A DNA stretch of 5,747 bases from contig DBKX01000082.1 in NCBI GenBank assembly GCA_002297865.1, positions 1 through 5,747 of the forward strand, written 5' to 3'. This document shows, one piece after another, positions 1-5,747 of the stretch (positions are counted from its first letter, which is position 1; each line of letters starts with the position of its first letter). The position numbers were made by a program, and so were the translations under genes. The DNA is from Lachnoclostridium sp. UBA739. GTDB lineage: Bacteria > Bacillota_A > Clostridia > Lachnospirales > Lachnospiraceae. Under the pieces are notes generated by a model. It worked only from the letters and a program-made list of their open reading frames with translations, did not search any database and was not told where the DNA came from.

Positions 1-1
1 A

Positions 2-838
2 TGTGAAAAAGCAATGAAGGTTGTGTTTTTCCTTGCGGCCTGTACCTCTATTATAGCAGTGGCATTCATTTGCATCTTTCTATTTGCAAATGGTGTCCCT
101 GCTATTCATAAAATAGGGTTTAGGGAATTTGTATTAGGAGAGAAGTGGAAACCAACCAATGAAATATTCGGAATTTTTCCGATGATTCTTGGAAGTTTAT
201 ATGTAACAGCTGGTGCCATCATAATAGGTGTTCCAATCGGTGTGTTTACAGCAGTTTATTTAGCAAAATATTGTCCAAAACGCTTATACCGCTTTATGAA
301 ACCAGCGGTAGATTTACTTGCAGGTATTCCATCTGTTATTTATGGATTTTTTGGATTAGTTGTATTGGTGCCATTTGTAAGAGATACCTTTGGAGGCGAT
401 GGAAACAGCATCATTACAGCTTCTATTTTATTAGGAATTATGATTTTACCATCTATTATTACCGTTTCAGAATCAGCAATACGTGCAGTGCCAGACAGCT
501 ATTATGAGGGAGCCTTGGCACTGGGAGCTACCAAAGAGAGAAGTATATTTACGGCAGTTGTGCCAGCTGCAAAATCAGGAATCTTCGCTGGAATTATTTT
601 AGGAATTGGCAGGGCAATTGGTGAGACAATGGCAGTTATTATGGTTGCAGGCAACCAGGCAAGAGTACCAGATAGTATTTTAAAAGGAGTTCGTACCTTA
701 ACAGCTAATATTGTTATAGAAATGGGCTATGCAACAGATTTGCACAGAGAAGCCTTAATTGCAACAGGTGTTGTATTATTTGTGTTTATTTTAATGATTA
801 ACTTTGCATTCTCGTTTATGAAAAGAAAGGTGGATTAA
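2..838 (+). CDS. pstC: PstC, phosphate ABC transporter permease (5' end cut by window)
   Basis: Inner-membrane permease subunit of the high-affinity phosphate transporter; it pairs with PstA to form the channel. Counting from the Met at base 14, hydrophobic segments lie at about residues 4-25, 55-82, 105-124, 132-152, 188-212 and 245-268, giving the expected six spans. The cytoplasmic EAA-type loop that contacts the ATPase is at about 165-186 (EGALALGATKERS), followed by the family stretch GIGRAIGETMAV. The frame is open back to base 2 and the ATG at 14 has no ribosome binding site. PstC proteins usually carry a few more N-terminal residues, so the true start is probably just upstream and the gene is listed as partial. 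One base separates its stop from pstA. The family call is secure; the start is not visible. Confidence 0.93.
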   Translation, partial: CEKAMKVVFFLAACTSIIAVAFICIFLFANGVPAIHKIGFREFVLGEKWKPTNEIFGIFPMILGSLYVTAGAIIIGVPIGVFTAVYLAKYCPKRLYRFMKPAVDLLAGIPSVIYGFFGLVVLVPFVRDTFGGDGNSIITASILLGIMILPSIITVSESAIRAVPDSYYEGALALGATKERSIFTAVVPAAKSGIFAGIILGIGRAIGETMAVIMVAGNQARVPDSILKGVRTLTANIVIEMGYATDLHREALIATGVVLFVFILMINFAFSFMKRKVD

Positions 839-839
839 A

Positions 840-1649
840 ATGATTTTATATCTTTTGGTTATGCTTTCTGCGGCAATTACAGTAGGATGCTTTGTATTTA
901 TTATAGGCTATATTCTGGTTAATGGAATACCGTATCTTACACCGGACTTATTTGCATGGACTTATTCATCAGATAACTGTTCCATGATGCCAGCGATTAT
1001 AAATACGTTAATGATGACAGGAATCGCACTTTTAATTGCTGTACCTTTGGGAATATTTGCGGCAGTTTACTTAACGGAATATGCAAGAAAAGGAAACCGT
1101 TTTGTAAAGGTGATTCGTTTGACAACTGAGACACTTACAGGAATTCCTTCCATTATATATGGATTGTTTGGAATGTTGTTCTTCGTAAATTATTTAGGAT
1201 GGAGTTATTCCATTCTGGCAGGCTCTTTTACCTTAGCAATCATGGTATTGCCAGTTATAATCCGTACAACGGAAGAAGCCTTGATAGCAGTACCGGATTC
1301 CTATCGAGAAGCAAGTTTTGGCTTAGGAGCAGGAAAATTAAGAACTATTTTCAGAATTGTATTGCCACCAGCAACACCAGGTATTTTGGGCGGTGTCATA
1401 TTGGCAGTTGGAAGAATGGTTGGAGAAACTGCTGCCTTAATTTATACATCTGGTACCATAACAGATGTAGCAAAGAATGTATTTAAATCGGGAAGAACCT
1501 TATCTGTGCATATGTACAGTTTATCAAGAGAGGGACTTCATATGAAAGAAGCATATGCAACGGCAGTTGTTTTAGTCGCAATTGTGCTAGTGATAAACTG
1601 GTGCTCTGGAAGGATTGCAAAAAAGTTTGTGGTGGAAGAAGGAAAATAA
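840..1649 (+). CDS. pstA: PstA, phosphate ABC transporter permease
   Basis: Second permease half of the phosphate transporter. The 269-residue product has hydrophobic spans at about 4-28, 52-78, 100-118, 124-142, 181-203 and 238-255. Its EAA-type loop at 157-178 ([16 protein letters not shown]) is followed by [16 protein letters not shown], which parallels the PstC stretch and is typical of PstA. The ATG lies one base after the pstC stop. Its ribosome binding site AGGTGG (828-833) sits inside the end of pstC, six bases before the start, so the two permeases are probably translationally coupled. The length is slightly short but within the usual range for Gram-positive PstA, and nothing looks broken. 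Regulation would come from the operon promoter, which is outside the window. Confidence 0.95.
   Translation: MILYLLVMLSAAITVGCFVFIIGYILVNGIPYLTPDLFAWTYSSDNCSMMPAIINTLMMTGIALLIAVPLGIFAAVYLTEYARKGNRFVKVIRLTTETLTGIPSIIYGLFGMLFFVNYLGWSYSILAGSFTLAIMVLPVIIRTTEEALIAVPDSYREASFGLGAGKLRTIFRIVLPPATPGILGGVILAVGRMVGETAALIYTSGTITDVAKNVFKSGRTLSVHMYSLSREGLHMKEAYATAVVLVAIVLVINWCSGRIAKKFVVEEGK
1637..1642 (+). promoter_or_regulatory. Ribosome binding site deciding the pstB start
   Basis: GAAGGA lies eight bases before the ATG at 1651, inside the last codons of pstA. It favours that start over the in-frame ATG at 1615, which would overlap pstA by 35 bases and add 12 residues unlike any PstB N-terminus. Confidence 0.75.
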
Positions 1650-1650
1650 T

Positions 1651-2403
1651 ATGAGTGAAAAGTTTAGAGTTGAGAAGTTGCATTTGCATTATGGCAGTTT
1701 TCATGCTTTGAAAGGAATTGACCTTTCGATACCTGCCAATGAAATTACAGCATTTATTGGACCTTCTGGATGTGGCAAGTCAACCTTTTTGAAGACATTA
1801 AACAGAATGAATGACTTAGTAGAGGGCTGTAGAATAGAAGGGAACGTTTTATTAGATGGCGAGGATATCTATTCTAAAATGAACGTAAACCAGTTAAGAA
1901 AACGGGTGGGTATGGTGTTTCAAAAACCAAATCCATTTCCTATGAGCATTTATGATAATATCGCTTATGGTCCTAGAACTCATGGGATTCGTAATAAACA
2001 AAAATTAGATGCTATCGTAGAGGATTCTTTGCGAAAAGCTGCAATATGGGATGAAGTAAAAGACCGTCTTAAGAAAAGTGCGCTTGGAATGTCTGGTGGA
2101 CAACAGCAGAGACTATGTATCGCTCGTGCCTTGGCAGTTTGCCCGGATGTTATTTTAATGGATGAACCAACATCAGCACTGGACCCTATTTCTACATCTA
2201 AGATAGAAGATCTGGTACTTGAACTAAAAAAACAATATACCATTGTTATGGTTACCCATAACATGCAGCAGGCAACTCGTGTGTCTGACAATACAGTTTT
2301 CTTTCTATTGGGAGAAATTATTGAGGCAGGACGAACAGAGCAGATTTTTTCTATGCCAAAGGAAAAGAAAACGGAAGATTATATAACAGGGAGGTTTGGT
2401 TGA
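1651..2403 (+). CDS. pstB: PstB, phosphate ABC transporter ATP-binding protein
   Basis: Cytoplasmic ATPase that powers phosphate import through PstC/PstA. The 250 residues match the usual PstB length. Visible motifs in order are Walker [10 protein letters not shown] (37-45), Q-loop Gln91 in VFQKPNPFP (a PstB hallmark), ABC signature MSGGQQQRL (147-155), Walker B VILMDEP (167-173), D-loop SALD (175-178) and the switch His203 in VTHNM. The signature begins with Met rather than the commoner Leu, a mild change that should not matter. The frame is open back to an ATG at 1615 inside pstA, but the start at 1651 is preferred because GAAGGA lies eight bases before it, MSEKF is a normal PstB N-terminus, and the gap to pstA is then one base. 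All nucleotide-handling residues are present. Confidence 0.97.
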   Translation: MSEKFRVEKLHLHYGSFHALKGIDLSIPANEITAFIGPSGCGKSTFLKTLNRMNDLVEGCRIEGNVLLDGEDIYSKMNVNQLRKRVGMVFQKPNPFPMSIYDNIAYGPRTHGIRNKQKLDAIVEDSLRKAAIWDEVKDRLKKSALGMSGGQQQRLCIARALAVCPDVILMDEPTSALDPISTSKIEDLVLELKKQYTIVMVTHNMQQATRVSDNTVFFLLGEIIEAGRTEQIFSMPKEKKTEDYITGRFG

Positions 2404-3047
2404 TGAGAAACCGATTCGACAAGCAGCTGGATAAGCTTCACAATGATATGATTGAAATGGGAAATCTGATTGAACAGGCAATTGAACAGGCAGTCAATGC
2501 ACTAATACATTTGGATGCAGAATTAGCTCAAAAGACAATTGAATTTGATTCCGTCATTGATGCACAGGAAAAGGAAATCGAAGATATCTGCTTTAAACTG
2601 CTTTTACAGCAGCAGCCAGTGGCAAGAGATTTGCGCGTGATATCTGCTGCACTGAAAATGGTTACGGATATGGAACGTATCGGTGACCATGCAGAAGATA
2701 TTTCAGAAATTACAGTTTTATTGTCAGAACATCCATATGCAGAGGAACTTGACTTCATTCGCAAGATGTCAAAAGAAACTACCGTCATGGTGGTAGAAGC
2801 CATCGAAGCTTTTGTAAACAGTGATGAAGAAAGAGCAAAAAAAGTAATCAAGCATGATGATATTGTAGATAGCTTATTTCTGCAGGCAAAAAAAGAACTT
2901 ATTCAAGAGATTAAAGATAACCCGACATACGGTGAACAGGCCGCTGATTTATTAATGGTAGCCAAATATTTTGAACGAATTGGGGATCACGCAACTAATA
3001 TTGCGGAATGGGTTATCTACTCCATAACAGGCGTGTTAGCTGATTAA
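2403..3047 (+). CDS. phoU: PhoU, phosphate transport/signalling regulator
   Basis: Cytoplasmic helical protein that restrains Pst-mediated phosphate uptake. In bacteria with a PhoR-type sensor kinase it passes the phosphate-replete signal from the transporter to the kinase. The 214 residues contain two PhoU three-helix repeats, each ending in the metal-binding motif: MERIGDHAEDI at 90-100 and FERIGDHATNI at 190-200. The ARDLR stretch at 74-78 is also typical of the family. The ATG shares its A with the pstB TGA (TGATG), and GGGAGG (2389-2394) lies eight bases upstream, indicating translational coupling. A TTG directly upstream at 2400 is a possible but less likely start. No phoR/phoB genes are in the window, so the signalling partner is unseen. 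Confidence 0.96.
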   Translation: MRNRFDKQLDKLHNDMIEMGNLIEQAIEQAVNALIHLDAELAQKTIEFDSVIDAQEKEIEDICFKLLLQQQPVARDLRVISAALKMVTDMERIGDHAEDISEITVLLSEHPYAEELDFIRKMSKETTVMVVEAIEAFVNSDEERAKKVIKHDDIVDSLFLQAKKELIQEIKDNPTYGEQAADLLMVAKYFERIGDHATNIAEWVIYSITGVLAD

Positions 3048-3073
3048 TCACAAAAACATATTGAAATTCCCTT

Positions 3074-3112
3074 AGAGCTCCATACAACATTACAAGTCTG
3101 GCAGCTCTTTTT
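3074..3112 (+). terminator. Probable intrinsic terminator of the pst-phoU operon
   Basis: The arms AGAGCT (3074-3079) and AGCTCT (3103-3108) pair. CCA (3080-3082) then pairs with TGG (3099-3101) across a single bulged C, leaving a loop of about 16 bases. The 3' arm runs directly into five Ts (3108-3112). It begins 26 bases after the phoU stop, where an operon end is expected. The stem is short and moderate in GC, so termination may be partial. Confidence 0.6.
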
Positions 3113-3181
3113 CTATTATTAGGTTTGTCAAGATTCTATGAATCGCAAGGCATTCTCCTAGCGGTATCCCTGTATTTAAAG

Positions 3182-3210
3182 TTGTAATTTCAGGCAATAC
3201 TAGTTATAAT
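3182..3210 (+). promoter_or_regulatory. Sigma-A-type promoter for truA
   Basis: TTGTAA (3182-3187) and a consensus TATAAT (3205-3210) are separated by exactly 17 bases. Transcription would start near 3217, giving a leader of about 40 bases before the truA ATG, with AAGGTG at 3241-3246 as the ribosome binding site. The remainder of the 209-base phoU-truA gap shows the terminator described separately, a small dyad GATTC-TAT-GAATC (3132-3144) and no credible gene. Confidence 0.65.
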
Positions 3211-3256
3211 AGAAAGCAGTCATTAATTTTAGAAAAGACAAAGGTGAAAAGAATAA

Positions 3257-4012
3257 ATGAGAAATATTAAACTAACAATTGAATACGATGGAAGTCGCTA
3301 CACAGGATGGAAACGTCTTGAAAAGGGTGAAGGCATTAACACAATAGAAAGTAAGATTACAAGTGTAATTGAAAAAATGACCAATGAACGTGTTGAACTT
3401 TTCTGTGGAAGCCGAACAGAAGTTGGAGTGCACGCTTACGGACAAGTTGTTAACTTTAAGACAAATACGACAATGAAATTATATGAAATCAAACAGTACT
3501 TTAACCGTTACCTTCCAAGAGACATTGCTGTTGTGGAAGTGGAAGAAATGCCAGAACGTTTTCATGCCAGTTTAAATGCAAAATCCAGAACGTATTTATA
3601 TCGAATTGCAATTGGAGAAGTACAAAGTGTATTTGAAAGAAAATATACTTATTATTGCTTCCATGATTTAGATGCAGCAAAGATGAAGGAAGCTGCAGCA
3701 CTGTTAGTTGGAAGACATGATTTTAAGAAGTTCTCTACCGTTAAGAAGACAAAATCAACAGAAAAAGAAATTTATGCAATTGATATATACAAAGATTTAA
3801 GTGAAATTCAGATTACCATTCAGGCGAATGATTTTCTGCACAATATGGTTCGATTAATTGTTGGCACTTTGATTGATATTGGATTAGGCGAAAGAGACGT
3901 AAACAGCATAAAAGATATTCTTGATATAAAATCCTCGGTAGCAGCAAGTGAACCCGCGCAGCCACAGGGGCTGTTTTTGCAGGAAGTTGAGTATGAAGTA
4001 AACGCAAAATAA
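3257..4012 (+). CDS. truA: TruA-family tRNA pseudouridine synthase with Glu in place of the catalytic Asp
   Basis: TruA isomerises uridine to pseudouridine at positions 38-40 of the tRNA anticodon stem-loop. The 251-residue product has the family landmarks: N-terminal IEYDGSRYTGW (8-18), NRYLPRDIAV (83-92), FHASLNAKSRTYLYRI (102-117), GRHDFKKFS (152-160), FLHNMVRLIVGTL (193-205) including the conserved Arg199, and C-terminal QGLFLQEVEY (237-246). The active-site loop reads CGSRTEVGVHA (50-60) where the family normally has G-x-GRTDAGVHA. Arg53 is kept, but the nucleophile position is Glu55 and the preceding Gly is Ser. This may be a divergent subfamily with altered or lost chemistry, or a second copy beside a normal truA elsewhere. 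The ATG at 3257 has AAGGTG ten bases upstream and its own promoter. No clear terminator follows. Fold assignment is strong; activity is uncertain. Confidence 0.88.
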   Translation: MRNIKLTIEYDGSRYTGWKRLEKGEGINTIESKITSVIEKMTNERVELFCGSRTEVGVHAYGQVVNFKTNTTMKLYEIKQYFNRYLPRDIAVVEVEEMPERFHASLNAKSRTYLYRIAIGEVQSVFERKYTYYCFHDLDAAKMKEAAALLVGRHDFKKFSTVKKTKSTEKEIYAIDIYKDLSEIQITIQANDFLHNMVRLIVGTLIDIGLGERDVNSIKDILDIKSSVAASEPAQPQGLFLQEVEYEVNAK

Positions 4013-4078
4013 TACAAAGGATAAGGGGGTAAGATACTTAATATTGAAATTATTTCATGTGATAATATCAAAATTTTA

Positions 4079-4107
4079 TTTTCAATAAAAAAGAAATGTG
4101 GTAGAAT
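4079..4107 (+). promoter_or_regulatory. Candidate extended -10 promoter for the GNAT gene
   Basis: TAGAAT (4102-4107) is preceded by TGG (4099-4101), an extended -10 element. TTTTCA (4079-4084), four of six matches to the -35 consensus, lies 17 bases upstream. The start point would be near 4114, giving a leader of about 54 bases. An alternative extended -10, TGTGATAAT (4058-4066), lies upstream with a poor -35. There is no obvious terminator between truA and here, so read-through from truA is also possible. Confidence 0.45.
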
Positions 4108-4125
4108 AAGGTAGACTAAGGTAAG
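4101..4125 (+). repeat. Tandem 10-bp direct repeat over the promoter start region
   Basis: GTAGAATAAG (4101-4110) is followed directly by GTAGACTAAG (4111-4120) and the partial unit GTAAG (4121-4125). The two full units differ at one base. The period of about one helical turn and the position over the candidate -10 element and start point would suit a protein binding array, but the repeat may also be chance in AT-rich DNA. Confidence 0.5.
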
Positions 4126-4139
4126 AGGGGATAAAAGAG

Positions 4140-4160
4140 AGCACATTCGTGCTAAGGGGG
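4140..4160 (+). promoter_or_regulatory. Hairpin abutting a strong AAGGGGG ribosome binding site
   Basis: AGCAC (4140-4144) and GTGCT (4149-4153) form a perfect 5-bp stem with an ATTC loop. The ribosome binding site AAGGGGG (4154-4160) begins at the next base and lies seven bases before the TTG at 4168. This site decides the UUG start of the GNAT gene. The hairpin leaves the site exposed, so it could act as a standby or stability element; no function is shown. The sequence TAAGGGGGTA here (4153-4162) also occurs at 4022-4031. Confidence 0.55.
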
Positions 4161-4167
4161 TATCTGT

Positions 4168-5076
4168 TTGACTACATTATTCCGAAAGTATAATGATAGG
4201 GATCAGATGAAGATATGTGAGTTTTTTGAAACATTAGGAGATTATGACAATTCTGCATATGGAAACTTGAAGGTTATGTGGGAGTGCATGTTACAGTATC
4301 CGAGCTATCCTTTATTTCATCATGAAGAAAGCGGAATTTGGGAAGTTGGAGATAAGATTGTTGGAATTGTTCATCTGTCTGGCCCATGGCTTGGTGAAGT
4401 GAGTATCGATATACATCCTAATTATGTAGAACTATATGAAGAAATGTTATTATATGCTGAAAGAAGATTTGCTGGAACTAACAGAGAAGGAAAGCGTTAC
4501 ATTCGTACAAGTTCTGAGAAATCGCTGTATCAAGTGAACGAAATATTACAGCGTCAGGAATATATGCGATGCGGAGATGGCAAACTCTATGTTATGGATG
4601 TTTCATCTGTCATAGAAAAGCCAAATTTATCGAAAAGGTTTTCCATTGAAAGTTTAGACGAAGTATATGACTTTAATAAACTAAATAGTCTTTTGTGGAA
4701 GGCCTTAAACTATTATGGAGAACCGCCTGCTTATGATGATGATGTTTATTTACCAATTAAGCAAGCATGGTTTGAATATCAAAAAAAGAATTGTACAGTT
4801 GTTTTAGCACCAGATGGCAGTTATGCAGGATTTTGTGGGTTGTGGTATGATAAGAAAACCCAGGCTGCATATATTGAACCTTTAGTGCGAGATAGTAAGT
4901 ATGCTGGGCAAGGTGTTGGATATGCATTGATCTATGAAACTCTTTTGAAGTGTAAGAAACTGAAAGCACGTTCTTTGTTTGCTGTACCTAGTGACGAGTC
5001 AGTCAACTTTTATACTAGGGCTGGATTTCAACATAAGATAAATCAAGATTATTGGATAAAAAAATGGAGTAATTAA
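4168..5076 (+). CDS. Two-domain GNAT-family N-acetyltransferase, substrate unknown
   Basis: GNAT enzymes transfer an acyl group from acyl-CoA to an amine. This cytoplasmic 302-residue protein looks like two GNAT folds in tandem. The N-terminal half (about 1-145) has strands such as KIVGIVHL (63-70) and VSIDIHPNY (78-86) followed by a helix, but lacks the CoA-binding glycine loop, so it is probably degenerate. The C-terminal half (about 157-300) has the acceptor-side strands, AYIEPLVRDSKYAGQGVGYAL (234-254) as motif A with the glycine loop, and a motif B region with VNFYTRAGFQH (279-289). The usual Arg/Gln that opens the glycine loop appears as Ala246. The TTG start is chosen for its AAGGGGG site and because LFRKYNDRDQ forms the first strand and turn of the fold; the next Met (codon 14) would remove it. 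The layout resembles other tandem GNAT proteins, but the substrate cannot be inferred. Confidence 0.85.
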   Translation: MTTLFRKYNDRDQMKICEFFETLGDYDNSAYGNLKVMWECMLQYPSYPLFHHEESGIWEVGDKIVGIVHLSGPWLGEVSIDIHPNYVELYEEMLLYAERRFAGTNREGKRYIRTSSEKSLYQVNEILQRQEYMRCGDGKLYVMDVSSVIEKPNLSKRFSIESLDEVYDFNKLNSLLWKALNYYGEPPAYDDDVYLPIKQAWFEYQKKNCTVVLAPDGSYAGFCGLWYDKKTQAAYIEPLVRDSKYAGQGVGYALIYETLLKCKKLKARSLFAVPSDESVNFYTRAGFQHKINQDYWIKKWSN

Positions 5077-5079
5077 GAT

Positions 5080-5137
5080 AAGGGGAGTCATTGAATGAAC
5101 ATAGATAACTATGGGTAACATTCGGAACTCCCTTTTT
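5080..5137 (+). terminator. Three-helix nested intrinsic terminator after the GNAT gene
   Basis: The outer stem AAGGGGAGT (5080-5088) pairs with ACTCCCTTT (5127-5135), nine pairs with one G-U, and runs into TTTTT (5133-5137). Inside it GAATG (5093-5097) pairs with CATTC (5119-5123). Inside that CATAG (5100-5104) pairs with CTATG (5109-5113) around an ATAA loop. It starts three bases after the GNAT stop. The stacked, interrupted structure is more elaborate than a plain terminator. Confidence 0.75.
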
Positions 5138-5151
5138 GATTGTATATTAAA

Positions 5152-5220
5152 CAATTCAATAACCTGATTTTTGTTAAACTAACTTTTTTATAAGAATAAG
5201 TAAATCAATTATCTGATTTA
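5152..5220 (+). promoter_or_regulatory. Operator-like inverted repeat and imperfect second copy upstream of the NYN gene
   Basis: TAAATCA (5201-5207) and TGATTTA (5214-5220) form a perfect 7-bp dyad with a 6-base spacer, ending 18 bases before the NYN start codon. A related, imperfect dyad lies at 5152-5171. The two copies share TCAATNANCTGATTT (5156-5170 and 5205-5219), 13 of 15 bases identical and 49 bases apart. A weak -35-like TTGTTA (5171-5176) and a TATAAG (5189-5194) lie between them but are not well spaced. A paired binding site for a regulator is plausible but unproven. Confidence 0.4.
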
Positions 5221-5238
5221 TAAAAACGGGTGATAAGT

Positions 5239-5747
5239 ATGAATAAAGATAGAATTGCGCTATTAATTGATGCTGAGAATATATCTCCTCGGTATATTCA
5301 TAAAATTATGAAAGAAATTGTAAAGCATGGTGAAATTACATATAAGCGAATTTACCGTGACTGGACAAGTGATTCTGCAATTGGATGGAAAGATGTAATA
5401 TTGGAACATGGGCTAAATCCAGTTCAGCAGTATAGTTATACTTCAGGAAAAAATGCCACTGATTTTGCAGTTATCATTGACGCTATGGATATTCTGTATA
5501 CTGGGAATGTGGATACGTTCTGTCTTGCTACCAGTGACAGTGATTTTACAAGACTTGCAGTAAGGCTTAAAGAGGCTGGAAAACAGGTCATTGGGATGGG
5601 TGAGAAAAAGGTTCCAAGGCCATTTTCGATCTGTTGCGATAGCTACATCTTTTTAGATGTGGAGCCGTTAGATTATGATGAAGATGGTTTAGATGATATG
5701 AGAAGACATCGGGTTCCAAAGGAAGAGCTAAGGCAGTTTATGGAGAA
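5239..5747 (+). CDS. NYN/LabA-like domain protein, putative ribonuclease (3' end cut by window)
   Basis: The first 169 codons of a protein with an NYN domain, a PIN-fold module shared by LabA, DUF88 and MARF1-type proteins that usually cuts or binds RNA using a cluster of acidic residues and a metal ion. Motifs are LLIDAENIS (8-16, Asp11 and Asn14), SGKNATDFAVIIDAMDILY (69-87, Asp75 and Asp81) and CLATSDSDFTRLAVRLKEAGKQVIGMGE (95-122, Asp100 and Asp102). The acidic positions expected of an active domain therefore appear present. The ATG at 5239 has GGGTGA a few bases upstream. After residue 143 the sequence becomes acidic, then basic (DYDEDGLDDMRRHRVPKEE), like a linker. Proteins with this domain often continue into an OST-HTH/LOTUS RNA-binding domain, but the window ends first. 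Function in this organism is unknown. Confidence 0.85.
   Translation, partial: MNKDRIALLIDAENISPRYIHKIMKEIVKHGEITYKRIYRDWTSDSAIGWKDVILEHGLNPVQQYSYTSGKNATDFAVIIDAMDILYTGNVDTFCLATSDSDFTRLAVRLKEAGKQVIGMGEKKVPRPFSICCDSYIFLDVEPLDYDEDGLDDMRRHRVPKEELRQFME

Noticed and set aside
1615..1650. Earlier in-frame ATG for pstB
   Set aside because: It would lengthen PstB with residues translated from the pstA overlap and has no ribosome binding site; the start at 1651 does.
2076..2118. Met in the PstB signature (MSGGQ in place of LSGGQ) as a functional oddity
   Set aside because: A conservative change at a position that tolerates hydrophobic residues; all other ATPase motifs are intact.
3126..3131. A minus-strand TTGACA in the phoU-truA gap
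   Set aside because: No -10 element at suitable spacing (the 17-base position reads AGAGCT) and no minus-strand gene to serve.
3144..3280. A short open frame on the + strand across the truA promoter that reads SPSGIPVFKVVISG
   Set aside because: No start codon or ribosome binding site, no recognised family, and it overlaps the promoter and the truA start; it looks like chance.
4042..4087. Inverted repeat TATTGAAA / TTTCAATA in the truA-GNAT gap as a truA terminator
   Set aside because: The stem is nearly all A-T with a 30-base AT-rich interior and is followed by As instead of Ts, so it is a poor terminator.
3820..4146. A 108-codon open frame on the minus strand across the end of truA, with other antisense frames inside pstA, pstB, phoU and the GNAT gene
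   Set aside because: They lie opposite well-supported genes, lack recognisable domains, and are composed as expected for the antisense of AT-rich coding sequence.

Overview
The window looks like an ordinary chromosomal segment of a low-GC Gram-positive anaerobe. The closest impression is the Clostridia, perhaps Lachnospiraceae. The reasons are AT-rich codon use, strong AGGAGG-type ribosome binding sites, a UUG start behind an AAGGGGG site, tightly packed same-strand genes, and the pstC-pstA-pstB-phoU order. All seven genes read on the + strand. The taxonomic call is inference from style and remembered protein similarity, not from a search.

Positions 2-3047 hold the back part of a high-affinity phosphate uptake operon. 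It contains pstC (cut by the left edge), pstA, pstB and phoU, joined by 1-base gaps and a 1-base stop/start overlap. PstC and PstA form the membrane channel, PstB is the ATPase that drives it, and PhoU restrains uptake and normally links Pst to phosphate-responsive signalling. The binding protein gene pstS and the operon promoter are not here and probably lie upstream. A hairpin followed by five Ts shortly after phoU probably ends the transcript.

Positions 3113-4012 hold a well-formed sigma-A-type promoter and a truA-family tRNA pseudouridine synthase. This protein keeps the TruA fold motifs but has Glu55 where the family has its catalytic Asp. That is the most notable single observation in the window.

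Positions 4013-5076 hold a regulatory-looking leader and a two-domain GNAT acetyltransferase that starts with UUG. The leader has a tandem 10-bp repeat on a candidate extended -10 promoter, a small hairpin abutting the ribosome binding site, and a repeated TAAGGGGGTA. A three-helix nested terminator follows the gene and encloses a 7-codon mini-ORF.

Positions 5139-5747 hold an AT-rich upstream region with a perfect 7-bp inverted repeat and an imperfect second copy, then the first 169 codons of an NYN/LabA-like (PIN-fold) putative ribonuclease that runs off the right edge.

No rRNA, tRNA, CRISPR array, insertion sequence or attachment site was seen. I found no convincing new multi-gene system. 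The items worth following up are the TruA catalytic substitution, the regulatory DNA around the GNAT gene, and what the NYN protein carries beyond the window.
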